A stretch of DNA of 64,000 nt from Corynebacterium sp. MSK041 (GCF_030232265.1 NZ_JASPJK010000007.1:54925-118924); one strand, 5' to 3'. Shown: positions 28,568 to 38,368, counted from the first letter of the stretch. Translations and numbers: made by a program. Notes: generated by a model from the letters alone, not told the origin.

Positions 28568-28956
28568 TAGCCACGCACCCCCTTGTGGGCAGTGCGGCCC
28601 ATGGTGGTGAGGGCATCCGGGTCGAGCTTGGCAGCCTGGTCAGCGTCGAGGATGTTCGCGATCGTGTCATCATCGCGCCCCAACGCAGCAAGCAGCAGCA
28701 AGATGGTCGTGGTGGCCATGGCGATGACAATCGCGGTAAGCACGAAAGCCTGTGGCAGGGGATCCGCCATCTGGTCCATGGAGGTTTGGGAGGGGAAGGC
28801 CTCCCCACGCCACGCACCGTTGCCGGCGGCAAGGAGCGTCAGGTTGCTGGCATGCCCAAACAAGGACATGCCGAAGATGATGCGCACCATGCCACGCTGC
28901 ATGATCAGGTACACCGCCCCGGCGATGAGGATTCCAACTGTGATTGCGTAAATCAT
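28567..28956 (-). CDS. mrpC: Mrp antiporter subunit C
   Basis: The 129-residue NuoK-like protein has three membrane helices, an RIIFGMSLFGHASNL motif and a QAFVLTAIVIAMATT helix. It overlaps mrpA by four bases (ATGA) and mrpD by one. Confidence 0.93.
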   Translation of the reverse strand: MIYAITVGILIAGAVYLIMQRGMVRIIFGMSLFGHASNLTLLAAGNGAWRGEAFPSQTSMDQMADPLPQAFVLTAIVIAMATTTILLLLAALGRDDDTIANILDADQAAKLDPDALTTMGRTAHKGVRG

Positions 28957-31886
28957 TTCGCGCCTCCCTTCGGGGTCTTCCGCGATCCAGCGGCGATGGC
29001 GCTGGCCAAATCCAGTGGTTTCGCGGCCGGGTTGATGGGCTTCGGGTGGGACTCCGTGGCACCTTCCGGCGTGGAAATCTCGGGAACACCCGGCAGGGGA
29101 TTGGCCCCTTCGCGGTGGTAGTCCAACTGTTCGCGGTTCGCGCCGGGGCGCAGGTAACCGCCCATGCCGTTGATGGCCATGGTGAGCATGCCCAGCACCG
29201 CAAGGTAAATACCGGCGTCGAAGATCAGGGACGTAGTCATGTGTTGCCCGGCGATCTCACCGTGGATGGCATACATGAAGCCACCTTCGATGAAGCCGAG
29301 GAAGCCAGAGGAGATGGCCACGATGATGCCAATACCGGTGAGATAAATCGGGGTCTTCGGGCCCACGGCGTTGCGGTCAGAGCCTTGGGAAAGGTAGCTG
29401 AGCACGAACGCGGTTGCCAGGACGAGCGCGGCGATGAAGCCACCACCCGGTGCGGTGTGGCCACGGAAGAAGATGAGAACGGACAGCACAACGAGGATCG
29501 GTGTGATCAGCTTGGCTACCTTCCGCAGCGGCAGCGTGTTCAGGCGCGACTGACCGAACGGTGCTGGGCGGGTGCCTTCCTGGAAATCATGACGCGGTAC
29601 CGAGGCGGTCACAGCGGCGATAACCACTGCGGCCATGCCCAGGACAGAAAGTTCGCCTAAGGTATCAAAGCCACGGAATTCCACGATGATCACGGCCACG
29701 ATGTTGTCCGCACCCGTGAGCTTTCCACCCTCGGACAGGTACCACATGGCCAGGTCAGAGCGTTCCCGACGTCCCGTGAGCGCATACACGCCCAAGAATG
29801 CCACGATGCCGGACACAGCCGCGAAGAGCATCGACCACGTCTTGCGCTTCGCAGGTGTTTCCGGGAAAAGGCGGGGCTGGTAGCGCAACACCATCATGAT
29901 CACCACGATGGTGAGTGCTTCCACCGTGAACTGAGTCAGTGCCACGTCAGGAGCACCGAGCAGTAGCATCTGCAAACTCATGCCCACACCGGCGGTGCCC
30001 AGCAAGATGGCTGCGGTCATGCGCTTCTTCGTGGCCATCAGACCAAAGACAGACACGCCGATGATGGTCAGCGGGATGAGATCCCAGTAGTTACCCAGAT
30101 CGTCTGTGCGTGGTGCTGGGGCCACGCCGTCAACACCCGTAGTGAACAGGGCGGTGACAGCCCCCATGCCCACAATCACGGCCACCAACCAGACCAGGTG
30201 GCGCGAGGGGTTGAAGCTATTCGCCATGGCGCCGGCTGCACGACCAATACGTTCGGAGCCTTTCACCACACCAGCCAAGACGTCATTGCCGGTAAACGGC
30301 AGCAACGCCTTGTTCTCCAGTGCTGCAAAGACCGGCTTGCGCACGAAGAGGAACCCGATGCCAGCCACCAGGACCACCATGGACACGATGAATGGCCAGG
30401 TCACGCCGTGCCAGAGAGCCAAATGCGACTCGAAGGCGGAAGTGGGGGCGATGGAGGTGACGGCGGTGGTCACGGGGGCGTCGATAAGCGAGAGTGCAAA
30501 AACCGCGGGCACAGACATGAGGCCGGGCAGCGCGGCTGGAAGCCACAGGGACACCGGCGCTTCGTGGACGTCGGACATGTCGCGCGGGCCGTCGATGAAC
30601 GCGCCGAAGACGATCTTGGCGGAGTAGACGAAGGTGCACAGCGCGGCGAGGCCACCGAGTGCGAGCAGTAGCGGGCCGTACGCGGTGGAGTGGAACGCAT
30701 CCAGGATGGATTCCTTGGACACGAAGCCGAACAGTGGCGGGATCGCGGCCATCGATGCGGCGGCGATGACAAGGGAGCCGAACGTGAACGGCATCTTGTC
30801 CCACATGCGGCCCAGGCGGCGGATATCGCGTGAGCCGGCCTCATGGTCAATCACACCGATGAGCATGAACAGGGAGGATTTGAACAGTGCGTGGGCGAGC
30901 GTGTGCACGAGCGCTGCGGCGAGCGCGAACGGAGTGCCCACGCCCACGGCCGCCACGATCCAACCCAGGTGCGAGACCGTGGAGTAAGCGGTGAGCTGCT
31001 TCAGGTCCGTCTTCGTGATGGCAAAGATCGCGGACATGAGCGCCGTGCCCAGACCCGCCGTAACCAAGAGGACATTCCACGTGGGATTGCCGGCGAAGAT
31101 GGTGGAGAAGCGCAGCAGCAGGTAGATACCCGCCTTGACCACCGCGGCGGCGTGCAGGAACGCGGAAACCGGGGTGGCGGCGGCCATGGCTTCCGGCAGC
31201 CAGAAATGGAAGGGGAACTGCGCGGCTTTGGTGAAGCCGGAGATAGCAATGAGCACGGCCACGCCGGTGACGATCTTGCTGTCCTGCTGCCACACATCCG
31301 CGGCGAGGATCCCGCTCAAACGGGTAGTGCCCGTGGTCACCGCAGCGATAGCCAGGCCCGCCAGCAGCGTAAGACCACCGAAGAACGTCAGCGCGAGAGT
31401 ACGGAAGGAACCCGCCTCACCCGACGAGCCTGAACGGGCGATGAGCAGGAAGGACGCGATGGACACGAGCTCCCAGCCGATGAAGAGCAGCACCACATCG
31501 TCGGCAAGCACGAGCAACAGCACCGACAGCGTGAACGCCGTCATGATGGTGTAAAAACTCGTATTGCCATCATTTTTGGGCAGATACGCCGCCGAATAAA
31601 TAAGCACGATGCCACCGATGCACAACGCAAGCAGCGCGAAGAACGCACTCAGCCCATCAGCGCGTAATGCAAGATCAACGGTGGTTCCGGGGCCGAGCAA
31701 ATCCTCAGCCCACGTTGTTTCAAACACGAGGGGACCATCGCCGTTGAGGGCGCGCGTGAGAACACCGGCGGCGATGAGCATGACGGGACCCAGGACCCAA
31801 CCAGCCCTGCGATCCGCCGCGCGCACCAGCACCGGGGACGCAACCACAGAAGCGGCAACGATCCCTAGAACAATGAGAAGAGCCAT
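28953..31886 (-). CDS. mrpA: Mrp antiporter subunit A fused to subunit B
   Basis: This 977-residue protein begins with the NuoL-like antiporter module: ADDVVLLFIGWELVSIASFLLIA, KAAQFPFHFWLPEAMAAATPVSAFLHAA with conserved Lys and Glu, and THTLAHALFKSSLFM. It continues through the MrpA-specific helices and ends with an MnhB domain (FFRGHTAPGGGFIAALVLA, then FDAGIYLAVLGM). The fusion of A and B is usual for actinobacterial Mrp. The start at 31886 (M-A-L-L-I-V-L-G) removes a non-membranous upstream extension. The promoter lies in the gap shared with the divergent 32054 gene. Confidence 0.93.
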   Translation of the reverse strand: MALLIVLGIVAASVVASPVLVRAADRRAGWVLGPVMLIAAGVLTRALNGDGPLVFETTWAEDLLGPGTTVDLALRADGLSAFFALLALCIGGIVLIYSAAYLPKNDGNTSFYTIMTAFTLSVLLLVLADDVVLLFIGWELVSIASFLLIARSGSSGEAGSFRTLALTFFGGLTLLAGLAIAAVTTGTTRLSGILAADVWQQDSKIVTGVAVLIAISGFTKAAQFPFHFWLPEAMAAATPVSAFLHAAAVVKAGIYLLLRFSTIFAGNPTWNVLLVTAGLGTALMSAIFAITKTDLKQLTAYSTVSHLGWIVAAVGVGTPFALAAALVHTLAHALFKSSLFMLIGVIDHEAGSRDIRRLGRMWDKMPFTFGSLVIAAASMAAIPPLFGFVSKESILDAFHSTAYGPLLLALGGLAALCTFVYSAKIVFGAFIDGPRDMSDVHEAPVSLWLPAALPGLMSVPAVFALSLIDAPVTTAVTSIAPTSAFESHLALWHGVTWPFIVSMVVLVAGIGFLFVRKPVFAALENKALLPFTGNDVLAGVVKGSERIGRAAGAMANSFNPSRHLVWLVAVIVGMGAVTALFTTGVDGVAPAPRTDDLGNYWDLIPLTIIGVSVFGLMATKKRMTAAILLGTAGVGMSLQMLLLGAPDVALTQFTVEALTIVVIMMVLRYQPRLFPETPAKRKTWSMLFAAVSGIVAFLGVYALTGRRERSDLAMWYLSEGGKLTGADNIVAVIIVEFRGFDTLGELSVLGMAAVVIAAVTASVPRHDFQEGTRPAPFGQSRLNTLPLRKVAKLITPILVVLSVLIFFRGHTAPGGGFIAALVLATAFVLSYLSQGSDRNAVGPKTPIYLTGIGIIVAISSGFLGFIEGGFMYAIHGEIAGQHMTTSLIFDAGIYLAVLGMLTMAINGMGGYLRPGANREQLDYHREGANPLPGVPEISTPEGATESHPKPINPAAKPLDLASAIAAGSRKTPKGGAK
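30479..30489 (+). repeat. Iterated 11-mer copy in mrpA
   Basis: Antisense to the gene, followed by GAGAGT; the coding strand reads Leu-Ile-Asp. Confidence 0.8.
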
Positions 31887-31984
31887 AGGCACGGGGTATT
31901 TCTGGTTGCGGGTGCGCGGGCAGCCCACCCATGGGACGTAGTCCACGGTATCAGGTGGGCGCGTGGTCGGCGCAGTTGCTTTTT

Positions 31985-31995
31985 GCTTATCGACG
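31985..31995 (-). repeat. Iterated 11-mer copy between mrpA and the divergent gene
   Basis: Intergenic copy about 100 bases upstream of mrpA. On the minus strand it is followed by AAAAAGC. Confidence 0.8.
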
Positions 31996-32040
31996 CCCTC
32001 CCTCGCGGTGTGTCTCACCAGAAACAACCGTCACATTCGT

Positions 32041-32046
32041 TACATT
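32041..32046 (+). promoter_or_regulatory. Candidate -10 box (TACATT) of a leaderless transcript
   Basis: TACATT ends 7 bases before the ATG at 32054, and no Shine-Dalgarno sequence is present. Confidence 0.4.
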
Positions 32047-32053
32047 TTGCGCT

Positions 32054-33487
32054 ATGAAGTGGAACGTTGTCCTTGCGTTTGTCGTGTTCGTCGTCGCGGC
32101 AATCTCCCCCATGAACCCCGCCGCCACGTGGACGAGCCCCAACTCCGATGAAACAACTGGCGCCCCCGCTACCTATGCCGGGCCAGACCAATTCGTAGGT
32201 GCGCGCCGGGCCGCCGGTGATGCCGCAGCGCAAGCCAGCTTCCTCGTCCAGGGCACGCAGAAACTCGTTGATGGCACTGACCAGCTCAAGGACGGCTCAG
32301 GTGAACTGGCCGATGGCATCAAAGCTGCCCGCGATGGAGCGGACCAACTGTCCAAGGGCATGGTCGATCTGCAGAACGGCACCGGAGCACTCGCTGATGG
32401 CGCCACCCGCCTCGCCGATTCCGTTGGTGGTGCAGTTGACCAAGTCGTCGGGTTTGATGCCATTCGCGGCCAAGTGCTCTCCGCCATTGACAGCACCCTG
32501 CGCACCACCAAAAACTCCCGCGACCCCCAGGTGGTAGATCTTCGCACCCAGCTCGAGGACCTGCGCCGCCAGGTGGAAACCGCCGAGATCCCCCAAGATA
32601 TGACCACCCAGCTCAATGAGCTTAAGGACGGCTCCCGCGAACTGGCCAACCAGCTCTCGGTTCCTGGCTACGCCTACCACGACGGCATTTACACAGCCAC
32701 CAACGGCGCCCGCGACCTAGCCAACGGCCTGAATGAGATGAACAACAAGGTCGATGACGCTACCGGTGGAATCGATGAACTTGTCGACGGCGCATACAAA
32801 ATCGACGATATGGCCACCACCACCCAGGACCGCATCAGCGACGTGCAGCGCGCCATGCCGGCACCCGCGCCCGTGGCCGCCGGCTCGGGCACGGAGTCTG
32901 AAGGGCCATCTTCTGCTCTTGCTCCGCTGGCCGCCATGCTGGTGAGCGCCCTAGCCGTCATCGCCGGTATCGCTCTCGCCTTGGCCGCCTACGCTGCGCG
33001 CGGCCGTAACCGCTGGCTCACGCTCGGAATTGGTACTGCATTTATCACTGCCGCCGGCCTCATCCTCGTTGGCATCCTGGGCACCAATCTGAGCCCCTTT
33101 GCCCTGGCAGTGAGTGGTCTTGCCCTGGCGCTGGTCACCCTCGCCTCCGCCGGCTTCACCTGGATTGTTCGTTCCTCCTTTGGCCGCACTGGTGGCACCG
33201 CCGTGGCCGGAATCTTCGGGCTGGTGCAAATGGCCATCGTCGGCTGGGTCTGGTCCACCGCCGCCACCGGCAACGTTGACCTGGTGTGGCGCACCGCCTC
33301 CTCCGCGCTGCCCATGCACTGGTCCACCGCCGCCATCTCCGCCGCTGGCAACCAGGGCTCCGCTACCGCCATGTGGACCGGCGTGGCGCTGAGCGCCTTC
33401 CTCGCCTTGTTGGGTGCCGCCGCCGTGGCCATGACCACGCGCGCGGTGGATGAGGATGAGTACGAGGACTACTACGAGGAGCAGTAA
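32054..33487 (+). CDS. YhgE/Pip-like membrane protein
   Basis: The 477-residue protein has an N-terminal membrane anchor, then a long helical extracytoplasmic region with repeated D-G-x-x-x-L-x-x-G modules (LKDGSGELADGIKAARDGADQL and similar). This is as seen in YhgE/phage-infection-protein and MmpL-associated proteins. Five to six C-terminal membrane helices follow (residues about 290-455), ending with the acidic tail DEDEYEDYYEEQ. It is shorter than full YhgE. Function is unknown; an envelope or export accessory role is an inference. It is divergent from mrpA. Confidence 0.75.
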   Translation: MKWNVVLAFVVFVVAAISPMNPAATWTSPNSDETTGAPATYAGPDQFVGARRAAGDAAAQASFLVQGTQKLVDGTDQLKDGSGELADGIKAARDGADQLSKGMVDLQNGTGALADGATRLADSVGGAVDQVVGFDAIRGQVLSAIDSTLRTTKNSRDPQVVDLRTQLEDLRRQVETAEIPQDMTTQLNELKDGSRELANQLSVPGYAYHDGIYTATNGARDLANGLNEMNNKVDDATGGIDELVDGAYKIDDMATTTQDRISDVQRAMPAPAPVAAGSGTESEGPSSALAPLAAMLVSALAVIAGIALALAAYAARGRNRWLTLGIGTAFITAAGLILVGILGTNLSPFALAVSGLALALVTLASAGFTWIVRSSFGRTGGTAVAGIFGLVQMAIVGWVWSTAATGNVDLVWRTASSALPMHWSTAAISAAGNQGSATAMWTGVALSAFLALLGAAAVAMTTRAVDEDEYEDYYEEQ

Positions 33488-33597
33488 GACACCACGTAGC
33501 ATCGCCACCCGCGAATCACGGCCAGGCCCGCCGATACATTCCAATAACGTATTGCCGTACCTGGCAATCGGGTAAAGGTTTCAGGACAGGGTGAGAT

Positions 33598-33640
33598 GAA
33601 GGGCATCGCTGCCCCCAGCGGTGCCCTTCAGTGCATTTTC
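33598..33640 (+). terminator. Terminator after the YhgE-like gene
   Basis: GAAGGGCATCGCTG-CCCC-CAGCGGTGCCCTTC is a near-perfect hairpin, followed by AGTGCATTTTCG. Confidence 0.75.
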
Positions 33641-33641
33641 G

Positions 33642-33655
33642 TGTAAAAGTTTACA
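33642..33655. promoter_or_regulatory. Palindrome TGTAAA-AG-TTTACA
   Basis: One of three 14-bp dyads of the form TGTAAA-NN-TTTACA in the window, all in gaps between genes; the others are at 60778 and 60860. Flanking CAATG (complement) is shared with the copy at 60860. It looks like a protein-binding site. Confidence 0.5.
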
Positions 33656-33760
33656 TTGCTCCGGTAACTACCAAGCAGCAGAAAATTTCTACCTGGGATT
33701 TCATCCGAGCCGATTTTTCGCAATGTAACTTCCTACACGCACCCGGGGCAGAGAAAAGCA

Positions 33761-33784
33761 AAACCCCCTCGTCTGAGGGGGTTT
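33761..33784 (-). terminator. Terminator of tRNA-Pro
   Basis: On the minus strand AAACCCCCTC-AGAC-GAGGGGGTTT is followed by TGCTTTTC, 6 bases after the encoded CCA end of tRNA-Pro. Confidence 0.85.
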
Positions 33785-33790
33785 GATGTG

Positions 33791-33867
<77 letters not shown>

Positions 33868-33955
33868 GTGTATCAAAACCATGGCCGGGGCCGTGGTGTG
33901 GTACTCGGGATACTTTAGTCCACGCTGCGAAGACTGCCAAAACGCCAGCTCGGGG

Positions 33956-34888
33956 CTATTCCGGGCGTTCGGTGATCCGGATGAGGCTGGCGGACGGGCG
34001 ACAGAACAGGCGTACCGGGGCGAACTTGGATGTGCCTAGGCCGTTGGACACTTCGAGCCACATTTTGCCGTAGCGGTGGAGGCCGGAGGCGCGCCCCCGG
34101 TCAATGTCGGCGTTGGTCACTAGGGCGTGGCCACCGGGGAGGCAGATTTGTCCGCCGTGGGTGTGGCCGGCCAGAACTAGGTCGTAGCCGTCAGCCTCAA
34201 AGCGGTCGAGGACGCGACGGTAGGGGGCGTGGGTGACACCGATGGCTAGGTCGGCGGCGGGGTTGGGGGCGCCGGCGACAAAGTCGTAATCGTCGAAGTC
34301 GTGGTGGGCATCGTCAGTGCCAGTCACAGCGAGTTTCAGGCCACCAGCTTTGAATTCCAAGCGGGCGTGTGTGGCGTCCTGCCAGCCGCGTTCGATGAAG
34401 GCGGCGCGCATGCCCTTCCACGGCAGGTCCACGTACGAGGGTTCGCGCTTCTGGTCCAGCAGGTATTTCAGCGGATTAACCATGCGTGGGGCCCAGTAGT
34501 CGTTGGTGCCAAAGACGAAGACGCCGGGGCGATCCAGCAGCGGGCCGAGGGCGTTAAGGACATCGGGGACGGCGCGCTCATCGGAGAGGTTGTCGCCGGT
34601 GTTCACCACCAGATCCGGGTTCAACGCGTCAAGGGCGCTGACCCACGCCACCTTCGTTTTCTGCCCCGGGATCATGTGGAGGTCGGAGACGTGGAGGAGG
34701 GTGAAGGAGGGGGGCCGGGAGGCGTCGATAAGCGGATTGTGTGGCAACGTGCCGGGCGGAAGAATGGGCAGCTCGTATGTTTTGAGCTGGAATTTTGTTA
34801 ACTCACTCACGCCGAACGCGAACGCTGCCGCGCCGAGACCTGCGAGTCCTGCGCCCACGCGGGCTACTTGTGCCAAACGCTTCCTCAT
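33956..34888 (-). CDS. Membrane-anchored metallophosphoesterase
   Basis: The 310-residue protein has an N-terminal membrane helix or signal anchor (ARVGAGLAGLGAAAFAFGVSE) and the calcineurin-like set HVSDLHM, NTGDNLSD, GTNDYW (in place of GNHD), VTHAP and LAGHTHGGQ. It resembles YkuE/Rv-type phosphodiesterases acting outside the membrane. The start at 34888 follows a preceding GAGGAAGC-like stretch; an ATG at 34924 would overlap the divergent yqeY start. It is divergent from yqeY. Confidence 0.88.
   Translation of the reverse strand: MRKRLAQVARVGAGLAGLGAAAFAFGVSELTKFQLKTYELPILPPGTLPHNPLIDASRPPSFTLLHVSDLHMIPGQKTKVAWVSALDALNPDLVVNTGDNLSDERAVPDVLNALGPLLDRPGVFVFGTNDYWAPRMVNPLKYLLDQKREPSYVDLPWKGMRAAFIERGWQDATHARLEFKAGGLKLAVTGTDDAHHDFDDYDFVAGAPNPAADLAIGVTHAPYRRVLDRFEADGYDLVLAGHTHGGQICLPGGHALVTNADIDRGRASGLHRYGKMWLEVSNGLGTSKFAPVRLFCRPSASLIRITERPE
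34723..34733 (+). repeat. Iterated 11-mer copy in the metallophosphoesterase gene
   Basis: Antisense to the gene, in the poorly conserved segment after the membrane anchor; the coding strand reads Leu-Ile-Asp. Confidence 0.8.
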
Positions 34889-34922
34889 TCGCCCAAGACT
34901 ACCCTCGACTACGCTCGGGACC

Positions 34923-35372
34923 ATGAGTGAACTGAAAGTGAAGATCGCCTACGACCTCAAAGAAGCAATGAAGGCGAAGGATAAGACCCGCCTTGGTGCG
35001 ATTCGCATGCTGCTCGCCGCGATTCAGACTGAGGAAACGGAAGGCACGAAGCACGAGCTCACGGATGATGAGGTGCTGAAGATCATCGCGCGCGAGATCA
35101 AGAAACGCCGCGAATCCGCCGAGATCTACACGCAAAATGGACGCCAGGATCTTGCGGATACGGAGCTCGCCGAGGTTGCTGTGCTCGAGGATTACCAGCC
35201 GGAGCAGCTCAGCGATGAAGAGGTGGCCAAGCTTATCGACGAAGCCGTGGCCGAAACCGGCGCCACCTCCATGAAGGAGATGGGCCAAGTGATGAAGCTG
35301 GCTACGGAGAAGGCCGCTGGTCGTGCAGACGGCAAGCGCCTGTCCACCGCGGTGCGGGAGCGTCTGGCTTAG
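34923..35372 (+). CDS. GatB/YqeY-family protein
   Basis: The 149-residue all-helical protein matches YqeY: LKEAMKAKDKTRLGAIRMLLAAIQ at the N-terminus and the tRNA-interaction-like C-terminal domain with KLIDEAVAETGATSMKEMGQVMK and GRADGKRLS. YqeY resembles the C-terminal helical domain of GatB amidotransferase subunits; its exact role is unknown. It converges with the PBP gene. Confidence 0.93.
   Translation: MSELKVKIAYDLKEAMKAKDKTRLGAIRMLLAAIQTEETEGTKHELTDDEVLKIIAREIKKRRESAEIYTQNGRQDLADTELAEVAVLEDYQPEQLSDEEVAKLIDEAVAETGATSMKEMGQVMKLATEKAAGRADGKRLSTAVRERLA
35231..35241 (-). repeat. Iterated 11-mer copy in the yqeY-like gene
   Basis: The coding strand carries GCTTATCGACG, read Leu-Ile-Asp in KLIDEA. 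It is inverted relative to the copy 500 bases upstream. Confidence 0.8.
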
Positions 35373-35387
35373 GCGCTTTGCGGGGGC

Positions 35388-37766
35388 TTAACCGAAGAGG
35401 TCCGTGAGGCTATCGGCGAAGCGGTCTAGCTCCCGCTCAAAGTCCTCGCGGCTGTAGGTGGGGGAATCCCCGTCGTCCTGCCTGTTGCGGTCGCGGGAGT
35501 CCTCGCGGGCGGGGGAGCCATCGGACAGGACCAGCGTGATCGTTGAGTTCGGTCCAGCGTCCGAGGCGGAGCGGGTGTTCACCACCTCGTCGCGGGGTTT
35601 ACCCGTGCCTGACGTGGTGGTCTCACGCACCCGGAAGCCAGCGTCCTCCAACATGGTGCGGGCTTCATCCTTGTGCATGCCCACCGCGCGCTTGAGCAAT
35701 TCCTTGCGTGCCGACGGGTCAAACAGCGCACTCGGTGCAGGTAGTCCAGCATCTTGTGCGCCGACGCGGGTGGCCATGGCGAACCAGGATCGAGCCGCTT
35801 CGTGGCCACCGAACAGGCTGCCGCTGGAGCACTGGCGCACCGGGCCGGTGCACAGCGGGGTGGTTTGTGTGCCGTCGTTATAGATGTAGGTGGCGGCAGC
35901 GAAACCGTTGTTGAAACCGAGGAAGGCGGAGGACTGGTGTGATTCCGTCGTACCCGTCTTGGCGGCCACCGGCCCGCGCCAGCCGTTTGCACCAGCAGCG
36001 TCCTTGGCTGTGCCGGAGACGGCGTCCTCGGCCATGCCACCGGCAAGACCGGCGGCGAGGTCTTCGGATACTGCCTGCTGGCACTGAGGGCGCTCGATGA
36101 ATACTTCTTCCCCGTGGCGGTCCACGACCTTTTCCACTGGGTTCGGCTCACACCACATGCCCTTGGATGCCAGCGTTGCCCCCACATTGGACAACTCCAG
36201 CGGATTCACCGGGGTGGGGCCCAAGGTGAAGGAGCCCAGGTTGTTCTGGCGGAAGTAGTCCGCGATGGAGCTCTCACCGTCAAAGGTGCCAGCATCCTCG
36301 TAGGAGCGAAGACCAAGGCGGACGGCCATGTCCACGGTTTCTTCCACGCCCACGTCCTCAATGAGCTCCACAAAAGATGTGTTCGGCGACTGCGCCAACG
36401 CATCCCGCAGCGTCATCTTGGGGGCGTAGGAACCGGCGTTTTCCACACAGTAGGCACCCGCCGGACAGTTGCGGGCGCCACCTTCACCCATGCCGTACAC
36501 CACAGCACGGTTAGGAACATCGAGCTCAGACTCAAGGTTGTAGCCCTTCTCCAATGCGGCGGCTGCAGTGAAGATCTTGAACACGGACCCAGCACCATTG
36601 CCCACCAGAGTGGAGGTTTGGGGCAGCACTGTCTCGCCTGCTTCTTGGTTGAGGCCGTAGCCACGGGAGGAGGTCATGGCCAGGATGCGGCGGGAATCCT
36701 CGCCGGGTTCAACCACGTTGATCACCTCGGCCACACCCTGCTGGGTGGGATTGACCGCTCCGGCCGCAGCCTCGTGGGCGATGGTTTGGACCTCTGGGTC
36801 GAGGGTGGTGGTGATGGTGTAGCCACCACCCTCGAGTTCTTCCATGGACAAGCCTTTGCTCTCCAGATAGCGCAACGCGTAATCGCACAGGAAGCCTGCA
36901 TCGCCAGCGGCGATGCAGCCACGGGGGAGGAGAGCGGGTTCCTCCAAGATCCCTAGGGGTTCCTCTGCAAAACGGTTAGCCTCCGCCTGGGCAAGGTAAC
37001 CCGAGCTCACCATGGCCTGCAGCACCGTGTTGCGGCGATTCGTTGCACCCTCTGGGTTGGTGTACGGGTTGAGCAGCTCGGAGGATTGCAGCATGCCCAC
37101 GAGCATCGCTGCCTGCGGAACCGTCAATTCAGCCGCCGAGGTATCAAAGTAGGTGCGTGCAGCAGCCTCAATGCCAAATGCATGATTGCCAAAAGAAACC
37201 AGGTTTAGGTAGCGCGCCAGGATGTCCTCTTTGGATAGCTTCTTGTCCAGATCAGACGCCATGCGCATCTCGCGCAGTTTGCGGGGGAGGGATTGCTCGA
37301 CGGCGGCGCTTTGTTCTTCGGGATTCTCGGCGTCGACAAGCAGAAGATAGTTCTTCACATACTGCTGATTGATTGTAGAGGCGCCCTCAGCTACCCCACC
37401 TGCGAGGATGTTGGTCACAATTGCGCGGGCAAAGCCCTGCATGTCTACGCCCTCGTGTTCGTAAAAGCGTCTGTCCTCAATGGCAACGAGGGCGTCCTTA
37501 GCGGCCTGGCTGATCTCATCTGGCGCGACCTCGTAGCGGCGCTGGGTGAACATCCACGCCATTGGGTCACCGTTCTTATCGGTGATGGTGGTGACCCCGG
37601 GGGCGGACCCATCGGTGAGCTCCGCGAGGTTGGATTGCATCGTCGAATTCACACGGTTGACGGCGGCGCCGCTGATCCCCGCAATGGGGGCAAGGGTGAG
37701 CACAGTGGCGAGACCCGCGGCAACGACGCCGACAAGAACTTTTCCTAGCGAACCTAGTGATGACAC
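35388..37766 (-). CDS. Class A penicillin-binding protein (bifunctional transglycosylase/transpeptidase)
   Basis: The 792-residue peptidoglycan synthase has an N-terminal membrane anchor and the GT51 glycosyltransferase domain with IEDRRFYEHEGVD and RKLREMRMA. The transpeptidase domain has SXXK as SVFK, SXN as SPN (AQSPNTSF) and KTG as KTGTTE. The last 130 residues contain a PASTA-like module (MHKDEARTMLEDAGFRV...DEVV) before an acidic end. It corresponds to the class A PBP beside whcA in C. glutamicum. The GTG start at 37766 is uncertain because its upstream GAGGG lies too close. Confidence 0.94.
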   Translation of the reverse strand: MSSLGSLGKVLVGVVAAGLATVLTLAPIAGISGAAVNRVNSTMQSNLAELTDGSAPGVTTITDKNGDPMAWMFTQRRYEVAPDEISQAAKDALVAIEDRRFYEHEGVDMQGFARAIVTNILAGGVAEGASTINQQYVKNYLLLVDAENPEEQSAAVEQSLPRKLREMRMASDLDKKLSKEDILARYLNLVSFGNHAFGIEAAARTYFDTSAAELTVPQAAMLVGMLQSSELLNPYTNPEGATNRRNTVLQAMVSSGYLAQAEANRFAEEPLGILEEPALLPRGCIAAGDAGFLCDYALRYLESKGLSMEELEGGGYTITTTLDPEVQTIAHEAAAGAVNPTQQGVAEVINVVEPGEDSRRILAMTSSRGYGLNQEAGETVLPQTSTLVGNGAGSVFKIFTAAAALEKGYNLESELDVPNRAVVYGMGEGGARNCPAGAYCVENAGSYAPKMTLRDALAQSPNTSFVELIEDVGVEETVDMAVRLGLRSYEDAGTFDGESSIADYFRQNNLGSFTLGPTPVNPLELSNVGATLASKGMWCEPNPVEKVVDRHGEEVFIERPQCQQAVSEDLAAGLAGGMAEDAVSGTAKDAAGANGWRGPVAAKTGTTESHQSSAFLGFNNGFAAATYIYNDGTQTTPLCTGPVRQCSSGSLFGGHEAARSWFAMATRVGAQDAGLPAPSALFDPSARKELLKRAVGMHKDEARTMLEDAGFRVRETTTSGTGKPRDEVVNTRSASDAGPNSTITLVLSDGSPAREDSRDRNRQDDGDSPTYSREDFERELDRFADSLTDLFG

Positions 37767-37822
37767 CCCTCATACACTACGGCTTGAGTTTGCGAAGCGG
37801 AATCATCACCTACCCCCGTGTG

Positions 37823-37838
37823 TGTGATCTAGTCGACA
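37823..37838. promoter_or_regulatory. GlxR-like binding site upstream of whcA
   Basis: TGTGATCTAGTCGACA matches 10 of 12 fixed positions of the GlxR/CRP consensus TGTGANNTANNTCACA. It lies 101-116 bases before the whcA start and about 57-72 bases before the divergent PBP start, so it could act on either. Confidence 0.45.
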
Positions 37839-37938
37839 GTTTTAAGACCGCGTGATTAGACTTACAAAACAACGTCACATAAATTTCGACGTACTGAAAA
37901 CTATTGAAGTCTTTAAGACGTTTTGGAAGGAGACAGCT

Positions 37939-38358
37939 GTGACCACGACGATCAGTAACCGCACTCTTGGAGTTGCCACCGCGCCTCTCAAGGAGCGGAC
38001 CAACCTAGTGCGTCCGGTCAAGCCGTCTTCTTTCACTGGTCTTCCTAAGCAGCAGCCACAGTCGAATGATTCGGTGGACACCTTCGAGCGTGGCGAATGG
38101 GTCACCCAGGCAGTCTGCCGTCAGGGTGACCCGGACGCGCTGTTCGTCCGTGGTGCGGAACAGCGCAAGGCAGCCGTTATCTGCCGCCGTTGCCCTGTTC
38201 TGATGGAATGCCGCGCCGACGCGCTGGACAACAAGGTTGAATTCGGCGTGTGGGGCGGCCTCACCGAACGTCAGCGCCGTGCTGTTCTGCGCAAGAACCC
38301 TGAGGTGACCAACTGGGCTGAGCACCTCAAGGCCGGCCGCGAGATCATCGGCCTGTAG
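37939..38358 (+). CDS. whcA: WhiB-family iron-sulfur regulator (WhcA-like)
   Basis: The 139-residue protein has the four WhiB cysteines (AVCRQGD, then CRRCPVLMEC) binding a 4Fe-4S cluster, and the GVWGGLTERQRR turn that contacts sigma and DNA. Location next to the class A PBP matches C. glutamicum whcA, a negative regulator of oxidative stress genes. The GTG start at 37939 follows GGAAGGAGACAGCT. Confidence 0.9.
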   Translation: MTTTISNRTLGVATAPLKERTNLVRPVKPSSFTGLPKQQPQSNDSVDTFERGEWVTQAVCRQGDPDALFVRGAEQRKAAVICRRCPVLMECRADALDNKVEFGVWGGLTERQRRAVLRKNPEVTNWAEHLKAGREIIGL

Positions 38359-38368
38359 GCGCCTCCGG